Assembly: GCA_005776545.1 (NCBI GenBank)
Contig: SXOY01000151.1
Span: forward strand, 1-12,503
Reading direction: 5' to 3'
Length of the DNA: 12,503 nucleotides
Source of the DNA: Planctomycetia bacterium
GTDB taxonomy: Bacteria > Planctomycetota > Phycisphaerae > Phycisphaerales > UBA1924
A program made the position numbers and the translations under genes. The notes beneath the pieces are model-generated. The model searched no databases. It saw nothing but the letters and a program-made list of their open reading frames with translations, and was not told where the DNA came from. This document shows positions 7,942 through 12,503 of this stretch, piece by piece (the first letter of the stretch is position 1; every line of letters begins with the position of its first letter).

Positions 7942-8739
7942 GTGAACTTGAACCAGACTCTTGACATTGTCGGACGCGTTGCACTTTCGCTTTCGGGGCT
8001 TTCGTTTCGTTCCCAGAGCAAGAACGCCAACCTTGCCGGAAATACACGAATGCAGTTGCCCTGGGTGCGATCGCTGGGCATGCGCGGTGTGGTGCTCGAT
8101 GCAACTGCCCCGGAAATGCGGCCGCGGATGCTCGATCGCAGTGGGCGGCGTGATGTCGCTTCGCTTCTGCGGCATAACGATCTTTCGCTCGCTGGTCTCG
8201 ACCTGTTGATTCCGCCAACGCATCTGGTCGACCCCGCGTTTCAAGATCGGGCCTTCTCTGCAATTCGCGAAGCGCTGACGCTTGCTTCAGATCTGGCCGC
8301 GCTTGCCGACGGCACATCTCCGGTTGTCTCGGTACTCGCGCCGCCAACGTTGACAGCCAAAGACATCGAAGCAATCGCGCAACTGACCGACAGTTCATCA
8401 GCGATGCTCGCTCTCATCGCTTGGCCCATGACGGAAGAACTGCGAGTTGCATGTGCTTCCGTTCCCAAACTTCGCTCCGCATTTGATCCGGCGCGCGTAC
8501 TGGCCGCTGGTGCAAACGCGGCGAAAGAGCTTTCCCGATCGAATCCGATGCCGGTTTCGATTCGACTCAGCGATTTCGATGGTGTGGCCAGAGTGCCGCT
8601 GGGGAGGGGAAATCTCGACCTGACGCAATACGTTGTCGCGGCATTAGTGGCAAATGCCGCCGCACCCATCGTGCTTGACCTTCAAGGATTGACAGATTCG
8701 GAAACAGCTATTTCTGCGGCCGTGAACGCGCTTTCGTAA
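7942..8739 (+). CDS. Xylose-isomerase-like TIM-barrel protein, probably lacking standard metal ligands
   Basis: Read from the GTG at 7942, this is 265 residues resembling planctomycete sugar phosphate isomerase/epimerase-type TIM barrels. VALSLSGLSF (13-22) looks like strand 1, and LPWVRSLGMRGVVLDA (39-54) matches the usual helix 1-strand 2 sequence. RSGRRDVASLLRHNDLSLAGLD (67-88) and FQDRAFSAIREALTLASDLA (100-119) fit the next elements. The usual histidine after the FDP motif is absent (FDPARVLAAG, 181-190), and the position before SDFD (210-213) is not the usual H-x-D, so catalysis as an isomerase is doubtful. The start is uncertain: ATG 8050 would cut off strand 1, while ATG 7864 would run antisense through the membrane gene. 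No clear ribosome-binding site precedes the GTG. The DUF1572 gene follows 27 bp downstream. Confidence 0.72.
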   Translation: MNLNQTLDIVGRVALSLSGLSFRSQSKNANLAGNTRMQLPWVRSLGMRGVVLDATAPEMRPRMLDRSGRRDVASLLRHNDLSLAGLDLLIPPTHLVDPAFQDRAFSAIREALTLASDLAALADGTSPVVSVLAPPTLTAKDIEAIAQLTDSSSAMLALIAWPMTEELRVACASVPKLRSAFDPARVLAAGANAAKELSRSNPMPVSIRLSDFDGVARVPLGRGNLDLTQYVVAALVANAAAPIVLDLQGLTDSETAISAAVNALS

Positions 8740-8766
8740 TTGGGAGGACTGGAGGATGTTGCTGCC

Positions 8767-9327
8767 ATGAGTATCGCGAACCCCAGAATAACCATCAGTG
8801 CATTTGAGCAGGAATTCCGCCGCTATCGCAGGCTCTCGGAAGACTCCTCGGGCCAGGTTTCATGGGAGCAGCTTCGTATTTCGCTTGACCCCGAGACCAA
8901 TTCCATTGCAATCATCATGAAGCACGTCGCGGGAAATCTCCGCTCGCGGTGGACGGACCCATTCACCACCGATGGCGAAAAGCCGTGGCGAAATCGAGAT
9001 ACTGAATTCACGGATAGCTATGCGAGTCGCGAGGAATTGCTCGCAGATTGGAATGCTGGTTGGGCCGTCATTGAATCTGTGTTGGCCGGGTGCACCGATG
9101 CGGACCTGCCGCGGATGCTGACGATTCGTGGCGAGCCGCACACTCTCGCTCTTGCACTCACTCGATCGCTCTCGCATATTGCGTATCACAGTGGCCAGAT
9201 TGTGCAAGCCTCGCGCGTGCTTGCTTCGCGAAGTGGGGCGTGCTGGAAAACGCTTACTGTGCAGCGCGGCAAATCGGGCGAATACAACAGGGCGCTCGGG
9301 TTCGATCCCGGTGTGCCGCAGACGTAG
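8767..9327 (+). CDS. DUF1572 / DinB-fold protein
   Basis: 186 residues of the DinB-like four-helix-bundle superfamily, closest by eye to DUF1572. Three histidines sit where the family binds a metal: H53 in IMKHVAGNLRSRW, and H137 and H141 in SHIAYHSGQIV. The segment TTDGEKPWRNRD (67-78) is also typical of DUF1572. DinB-fold proteins include thiol-dependent transferases and hydrolases, but the substrate of this branch is unknown. The ATG at 8767 is preceded by GGAGG at 8751-8755 (11-nt spacer) and was preferred over the TTG at 8740, which abuts the previous stop. The gene is probably cotranscribed with the TIM-barrel gene. It ends 9 bp from the convergent VOC gene. Confidence 0.85.
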   Translation: MSIANPRITISAFEQEFRRYRRLSEDSSGQVSWEQLRISLDPETNSIAIIMKHVAGNLRSRWTDPFTTDGEKPWRNRDTEFTDSYASREELLADWNAGWAVIESVLAGCTDADLPRMLTIRGEPHTLALALTRSLSHIAYHSGQIVQASRVLASRSGACWKTLTVQRGKSGEYNRALGFDPGVPQT

Positions 9328-9336
9328 GCCAATCCT

Positions 9337-9729
9337 TTATCCAGGCCACACCTGACCCTCTACAAGTTCAATCGAATTTCCCGCGGGATCGCACACGTAG
9401 ATCGAGCGACCGCCCGGGTCCCAGCTTCGTTCAAGTTCGATGAGCTTCGCCACACTCAGTCTTCGCTGCCAGTCGTCATATGTGCCCGACGCGATATGAA
9501 ACGCGACATGTCCCTGACCGACCGTTCCATGTGATGGTGCTCCGCGTCCGGCTAACTTGCTTACTTTGGCATCAAACACAATCAGCATTGAATCAGGCGA
9601 CATGCGAAACACTGCACTGTAATTCGTGGGCGGTTTAGCGAGTCGCAGACCCAGTACATCGCGGTAGAAAGCCACTGCCGCCTCAATGTCATTGCTGTAA
9701 AGAACCGCTTCATACACGCCTGTAATCAT
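9337..9729 (-). CDS. VOC-superfamily (glyoxalase/bleomycin-resistance-like) protein
   Basis: 130 residues, one complete VOC module of two beta-alpha-beta-beta-beta halves. The first half has VLYSNDIEAAVAFYRDVLGL (9-28). The second has GHVAFHIAS (73-81), YDDWQRRL (84-91) and the terminal YVCDPAGNSIELVEG (111-125). Likely metal ligands are E7, H74 and E121. Members act on glyoxals, aromatic diols or antibiotics; the substrate cannot be read from the sequence. The ATG at 9729 starts directly before strand 1 and has AAGGA about 8 nt upstream; the longer start at 9774 would add residues with no family match and would overlap the alkD start. It is divergent from alkD with 44 bp between the start codons and convergent with the DUF1572 gene. 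Confidence 0.87.
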   Translation of the reverse strand: MITGVYEAVLYSNDIEAAVAFYRDVLGLRLAKPPTNYSAVFRMSPDSMLIVFDAKVSKLAGRGAPSHGTVGQGHVAFHIASGTYDDWQRRLSVAKLIELERSWDPGGRSIYVCDPAGNSIELVEGQVWPG

Positions 9730-9758
9730 GACGTATCCTTGGCATCTCAGATCTCGAA

Positions 9759-9771
9759 GAGGTACCACCTC
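9759..9771 (+). promoter_or_regulatory. Perfect inverted repeat covering the ribosome-binding site of the AlkD-like gene
   Basis: GAGGT-ACC-ACCTC is a perfect 5-bp inverted repeat ending 2 bp before the ATG at 9774. Its left arm contains GAGG, the only plausible ribosome-binding site for the gene, so the RNA hairpin would hide it. As DNA it could also be an operator in the 44-bp divergent region shared with the VOC gene. Neither role is proven. Confidence 0.35.
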
Positions 9772-9773
9772 CA

Positions 9774-10415
9774 ATGAAAAACGTTGACTCCACTACGCCT
9801 TCTGCTGAACCTCCATACGACACCGATGGTCTGCGAGTGCAGGCTCGCGAAACCGTTCAAAAGCTCAAGCGTGATCCCGTAGCAGTTCTGAAAGTCGCAC
9901 TTTCCGAGCGTTCCCGCGGCAACCTCTTCCTGGCCTATGAACTCTTTCGTGCCTGTCCCGCTGCGGCAGTTGCAGCAAAACCCGCTGAAATCCAGAAACT
10001 CGCCGTTGGTATGAACGACTGGTGCTCAGTCGATTGCTACGCCAGTTTCGTCTCCGGCGTTGCTTGGCGCGAGGGAGTAGTCGATGATGAGTTTATTCAC
10101 CGCTGGACCAAGTCCAAAGATCGCTGGTATCGCCGCGCGGCGCTGGTATCTACTGTGCCCTTCAATCTCACTGCGCGAGGAGCGACTGCACCAAAGGGCG
10201 AAGCCCCAAAAACGCTTGCTGTCTGCGAACTGTTGCTCGATGACCGCGATGACATGGTGGTCAAGGCAATGTCGTGGGCACTTCGCACATTGGCTGCAAA
10301 AGACGCCGCCAGCGTAAAGGCGTTTGCAAAGAAACACGATGCCCAGCTCGCGGCGCGTGTGAAACGGGAATTGACAAACAAACTGAAAACCGGTCTTAAG
10401 AATCCTAAGAAGTAA
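9774..10415 (+). CDS. DNA alkylation repair protein, AlkD-like HEAT-repeat glycosylase
   Basis: 213 residues resembling AlkD, which removes N3- and N7-alkylpurines from DNA with a HEAT-like helical repeat fold. NDWCSVDCYASFV (81-93) carries a tryptophan (W83) and an aspartate (D87) that match the AlkD active-site pair. KDRWYRRAALVSTVP (115-129) holds the conserved tryptophan (W118) and arginines (R120/R121). MVVKAMSWALRTLAAKD (161-177) is the typical late repeat, followed by a basic tail. AlkD of Bacillus is slightly longer, so this is a compact member. GAGG at 9759-9762 is an acceptable ribosome-binding site. The second DinB gene starts 10 bp after the stop, so the two are almost certainly cotranscribed. 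AlkC-like function is a less likely alternative. Confidence 0.85.
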   Translation: MKNVDSTTPSAEPPYDTDGLRVQARETVQKLKRDPVAVLKVALSERSRGNLFLAYELFRACPAAAVAAKPAEIQKLAVGMNDWCSVDCYASFVSGVAWREGVVDDEFIHRWTKSKDRWYRRAALVSTVPFNLTARGATAPKGEAPKTLAVCELLLDDRDDMVVKAMSWALRTLAAKDAASVKAFAKKHDAQLAARVKRELTNKLKTGLKNPKK

Positions 10416-10425
10416 GGAACTCGAT

Positions 10426-11004
10426 ATGCCGACACTCACCTCCGACCCCATCGAAATCCTCATCCGCTCCGATGCCTGGGGCACTCGGCAGATTCTTGAG
10501 TCCTGCCGCGGAATCTCGCAAGAACAGTTCAATCAGAAATTTGAAATGGGGCTGGGTGACCTTCACATCACACTCACCCACATCATCAGCGTCATGCGAC
10601 GCTGGACCGATCGACTTGCCAGCCGCACGCCGCGTGCGATGCTCCACGCACTCCCCGAATATCCCAAAGTTGGCGGCGAGCACAAAGATCGCTCCGTCGA
10701 TGAGTTGCTTTCACTTCTTAACGAGGCTGAGCAGGACCTGCTCATCGTCGCCGATGCCTGCAAGCAGACCCTGCACACAACTGTTTCGCTCGACTGGCCC
10801 GGCGATGATGGCAAACCCAAGACCTACACGTTCACTCGCGGTGCGGTCTTCGTGCATCTTACAACGCACGGATATCACCATCGTGCGCAATGTCTCAATA
10901 TGCTCCGGCGCCTGAATGTTGCTGGTGTCAGCGACAAACTGCCGGAGCCGAGCGCAGTGGATTGGCAGACGGCGATGGAATCTCCGCCGTCAATTTCTAA
11001 GTAG
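10426..11004 (+). CDS. DinB-family protein (second DinB-fold gene)
   Basis: 192 residues of the DinB four-helix-bundle superfamily. Likely metal ligands are H52 (in DLHITLTHIISVMRRW) and H148 with H151 or H152 (in FVHLTTHGYHHRAQ), the usual spacing for the family. DinB proteins are damage-inducible in Bacillus, and relatives are thiol S-transferases; despite the name they are unrelated to DNA polymerase IV. TAAGGA lies about 8 nt upstream of the ATG. The gene follows the AlkD-like gene by 10 bp, and this pairing suggests a role in detoxifying alkylating or electrophilic compounds, which is inference. It is clearly diverged from the DUF1572 gene at 8767, so it is not a recent duplicate. Confidence 0.87.
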   Translation: MPTLTSDPIEILIRSDAWGTRQILESCRGISQEQFNQKFEMGLGDLHITLTHIISVMRRWTDRLASRTPRAMLHALPEYPKVGGEHKDRSVDELLSLLNEAEQDLLIVADACKQTLHTTVSLDWPGDDGKPKTYTFTRGAVFVHLTTHGYHHRAQCLNMLRRLNVAGVSDKLPEPSAVDWQTAMESPPSISK

Positions 11005-11043
11005 TTTCGTACCAGTCCAAAACTGTAACCCGGATTCCGTTGG

Positions 11044-11049
11044 TATGAT
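11044..11049 (+). promoter_or_regulatory. Extended -10 promoter element directly before the 205-aa gene
   Basis: TGGTATGAT (11041-11049) matches an extended -10 (TGn plus TATGAT, one mismatch to TATAAT). No good -35 is present at the usual distance, as expected for an extended -10. Transcription would begin about 11055-11057, at the start codon itself. Confidence 0.4.
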
Positions 11050-11054
11050 GTCTG

Positions 11055-11672
11055 ATGCCTGATGAGCCATTTATCCCATGTCCAGACTGCATCGGAAGGA
11101 GAGCTACTGCGTTTGCCGCACTTAAGTTCTCACTTTCAGCTCGTCAAGTAGATCCTGCCGTTCAGAAGTATTTGGACGAGATTGGGCCGCTATTCGCCAA
11201 TGGTGGTGTTCAATTTGTTCAGTTCTCTTTTCCCAACGCTGACGAAGTAGCGACGTGGTTGGCGAGCTTTCCCGGTGTTGGCGTGCATGACATAGAACAC
11301 CTCCTAAGTAAACTCGCAGGTTTAAGCGGGGGCCACGCGCTTTTTCAAGGTGTCGAGAAGCTTAGAGAGCAGGCCAAACTGCAGCCGATTGATCCATTCG
11401 TCTTTGATGCAGAATTGGCGAGATTGCTTTTTCGTGGTGGTGCTTATTTGACGTTTGCCGGAAAGGGGCGACAGGCAAAGGCACTCGCCGCGGCTGCGGC
11501 AGAGTCGTTGCTGGGCGATTCCATGTATGAGTTCCTGACAAATACAACGGTCTTTCAGTTGCACGATTACTGGTCACAATGGTTTATTAGCGATATGTGG
11601 TGCACGACGTTTCTGGTATTTGATCTTCCGGGAAAGACTCTCTCAGTGCTTGCAACAACTGACACCGATTAG
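11055..11672 (+). CDS. Hypothetical protein, 205 aa, with N-terminal CPDC motif
   Basis: No family is recognised. The protein starts with an acidic, proline-rich stretch containing CPDC (residues 9-12), which could bind a metal or be redox-active, followed by a likely soluble alpha/beta body. Residues 138-152 are an alanine-rich helix (GRQAKALAAAAAESL), and the C-terminal third is aromatic-rich (FQLHDYWSQWFISDMW, 167-182). There is no signal peptide or membrane segment. The ATG at 11055 is the only start in frame nearby; the ATGs at 11045 and 11048 are out of frame. No ribosome-binding site precedes it, and the -10-like element at 11044-11049 suggests a leaderless mRNA. Its composition resembles a normal bacterial gene, but coding status rests on ORF length alone. 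Confidence 0.65.
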   Translation: MPDEPFIPCPDCIGRRATAFAALKFSLSARQVDPAVQKYLDEIGPLFANGGVQFVQFSFPNADEVATWLASFPGVGVHDIEHLLSKLAGLSGGHALFQGVEKLREQAKLQPIDPFVFDAELARLLFRGGAYLTFAGKGRQAKALAAAAAESLLGDSMYEFLTNTTVFQLHDYWSQWFISDMWCTTFLVFDLPGKTLSVLATTDTD

Positions 11673-11680
11673 CTAGAAAT

Positions 11681-11716
11681 CTGCAAGTTCCGTTGAAAGC
11701 CGTTTCCAGTTTGCAG
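11681..11716 (+). other. Inverted repeat CTGCAA/TTGCAG between the 205-aa gene and the TPP riboswitch
   Basis: CTGCAA (11681-11686) and TTGCAG (11711-11716) are perfect complements. Between them GAAA-GCCG-TTTC can form an inner hairpin. There is no T-tract after it, so intrinsic termination is not supported. It lies where the promoter of the riboswitch transcript should be (TTGAAA at 11693, TATCAT at 11721, spacing not ideal), so it may be an operator or simply a weak terminator. Confidence 0.3.
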
Positions 11717-11732
11717 TGCATATCATCCACCA

Positions 11733-11810
11733 AGCTCGGGGCGCCCGCAAGTTGCGGGCTGAGATGTACCCGTCGAACCTGATCCGGTTCATACCGGCGG
11801 AGGGAACGCG
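11733..11810 (+). ncRNA. TPP riboswitch (THI element)
   Basis: The conserved blocks occur in order. TCGGGG (11736-11741) and GCCC open the aptamer, and a short P3 stem CCCGC-AAGTT-GCGGG (11744-11758) follows. CTGAGAT (11759-11765) is the pyrimidine-sensing box. GAACC-TGATCC-GGTTC (11775-11790) forms the pyrophosphate-arm stem, and ATACCGGCGGAGGGAA (11791-11806) closes it. This is the thiamine pyrophosphate aptamer, which lowers expression when TPP is plentiful. The outermost P1 helix appears weak. The GGAGGG of the closing strand doubles as the ribosome-binding site of the gene starting at 11814, so control is probably at translation; no terminator hairpin was seen before thiC. Confidence 0.96.
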
Positions 11811-11813
11811 ACT

Positions 11814-11981
11814 ATGAATTTCATACAATCATTGACGACTCTTGGACTCATGCAAGTCGATAAGTCGAGTTCCGCCTATCAGACGGGTCGCTTAGTAGGC
11901 CAAATCTTCGGGATCGCACTTGCAGTTGCAGTCATAATTCTGGTGATTTGGGGCATTCGCAAGGCCCTGAGTCGGCGCTAG
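11814..11981 (+). CDS. Small single-pass membrane protein in the TPP-riboswitch operon
   Basis: A 55-residue ORF: a short polar N-terminus, AYQTGRLVGQIFG (21-33), then one hydrophobic helix (about 31-48, ending VIILVIWG) and a basic tail (IRKALSRR, 48-55). By the positive-inside rule the C-terminus would face the cytoplasm. It is supported as real by the excellent ribosome-binding site (GGAGG at 11799-11803, 10-nt spacer), which is part of the aptamer, and by its place between a TPP riboswitch and thiC. The YQTGRLVGQ-helix-basic-tail layout is like small helical tails seen in other bacterial membrane proteins, but no family is claimed. It could be an accessory subunit for thiamine or precursor uptake, or a translated leader that couples riboswitch control to thiC. 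Confidence 0.68.
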   Translation: MNFIQSLTTLGLMQVDKSSSAYQTGRLVGQIFGIALAVAVIILVIWGIRKALSRR

Positions 11982-12036
11982 GCGATTTTCTTATCACAAT
12001 CACTTCTGTCAACATTCGCTCCACTCAAGGACACAC

Positions 12037-12503
12037 ATGAATCCTCTCTCCAAATTCAACGCCCCTCTTCGCGGCGCTCGCAATCCCGGTCGCACTCCCG
12101 ATGTCACCACCCCCGGCTCGTTCGCCAATTCTCCCGACATCGGCGGCCCGCTCATGTTCAGCAGCCCTGATACTCGCAACATGCCGCAGCCCAGCGATAA
12201 GACTGCGTGGGATTTCCTCCCCGATGGCTGGTCGGTTAGAAAACTCGCGAGTAGCGAGCCGCTCGATACCTACAACCCCAATGCCTGTTTCATTGGCGAT
12301 CATCCATCTGTCACATTCGCCACCGCACGCGGCGAAGTCCTCCGCGTTTCCTATCCCAAGAACTTTGAGCCCATCACCCAACTCGAATCCGCGCGCCTCG
12401 GCATCATCACGCCACAGATGCGTCGCGTCGCAGCCCGCGAACCTCACTTCGACATCCTCTTCCCCGGCCAAGGCGCCGCCGCCGTCCGCGATGAAGTCGC
12501 CGC
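12037..12503 (+). CDS. thiC: Phosphomethylpyrimidine synthase ThiC (5' part only, cut by window edge)
   Basis: The first 155 codons are visible. ThiC is the radical-SAM enzyme that converts aminoimidazole ribotide to HMP-phosphate, the pyrimidine half of thiamine. TQLESARLGIITPQMRRVAARE (114-135) closely matches the conserved ThiC segment ending in GIITPEM-x-x-x-A-x-RE, and AVRDEVA (149-155) matches the later F/AVRDEVAxGRAIIP region. The first 110 residues are unusual: proline- and serine-rich, and without the VYDTSGPYxDP motif normally found there. The catalytic barrel and C-terminal iron-sulfur cysteines lie beyond the edge. AAGGA (12027-12031) just before the ATG is a good ribosome-binding site, and the TPP riboswitch 230 bp upstream confirms the pathway. 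Confidence 0.9.
   Translation, partial: MNPLSKFNAPLRGARNPGRTPDVTTPGSFANSPDIGGPLMFSSPDTRNMPQPSDKTAWDFLPDGWSVRKLASSEPLDTYNPNACFIGDHPSVTFATARGEVLRVSYPKNFEPITQLESARLGIITPQMRRVAAREPHFDILFPGQGAAAVRDEVA

Noticed and set aside
11681..11716. CTGCAA/TTGCAG hairpin as an intrinsic terminator of the 205-aa gene
   Set aside because: The loop is long and no T-tract follows, so it is listed only as an inverted repeat.
12025..12471. Minus-strand open frame of 148 codons
   Set aside because: Antisense to thiC, whose reading frame is supported by conserved ThiC motifs. Long antisense frames are expected in GC-rich codons.

Overview
The window looks like a chromosome segment of a planctomycete, probably a Phycisphaerae-type bacterium. 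This is inferred from a very large surface protein that opens with a LEPR-XLL-like motif and is built from repeated PPC-like (bacterial pre-peptidase C-terminal) domains, and from the style of the TIM-barrel and DinB/DUF1572 genes. No sequence search was possible, so all family names come from motif recognition.

Left half (1-6270, minus strand): one open reading frame of at least 2090 codons that runs off the left edge. It encodes a secreted or surface-anchored protein with about nine PPC-like beta-sandwich domains. A block of seven GGxF repeats, probably a beta-propeller, appears to be inserted inside the fourth PPC domain. A gap of about 390 bp with one good hairpin follows (6271-6662).

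Middle (6663-11004): a compact set of small genes. On the minus strand a four-helix membrane protein (DUF4149/TMEM205-like) overlaps endonuclease III (nth) by 4 bp. Divergent from them is a plus-strand pair: a degenerate xylose-isomerase-like TIM barrel and a DUF1572/DinB-fold protein. A minus-strand VOC/glyoxalase-like gene converges on that pair. It is divergent from an AlkD-like DNA alkylation repair gene, which is followed 10 bp later by a second DinB-family gene. Oxidised-base repair, alkylated-base repair, two DinB-fold proteins and a glyoxalase-fold protein lie side by side, which suggests, but does not prove, a neighbourhood for dealing with reactive electrophiles and DNA damage.

Right end (11005-12503): an unrecognised 205-aa protein that may be translated from a leaderless mRNA. 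Next is a clear TPP riboswitch whose conserved GGAGGGAA segment supplies the ribosome-binding site of a 55-aa single-helix membrane protein. The last gene is the start of thiC (phosphomethylpyrimidine synthase), cut by the window edge and with an unusual N-terminus. The riboswitch, small membrane gene and thiC form one thiamine-controlled transcription unit. No tRNA, rRNA, CRISPR array, insertion sequence or integrase was seen.
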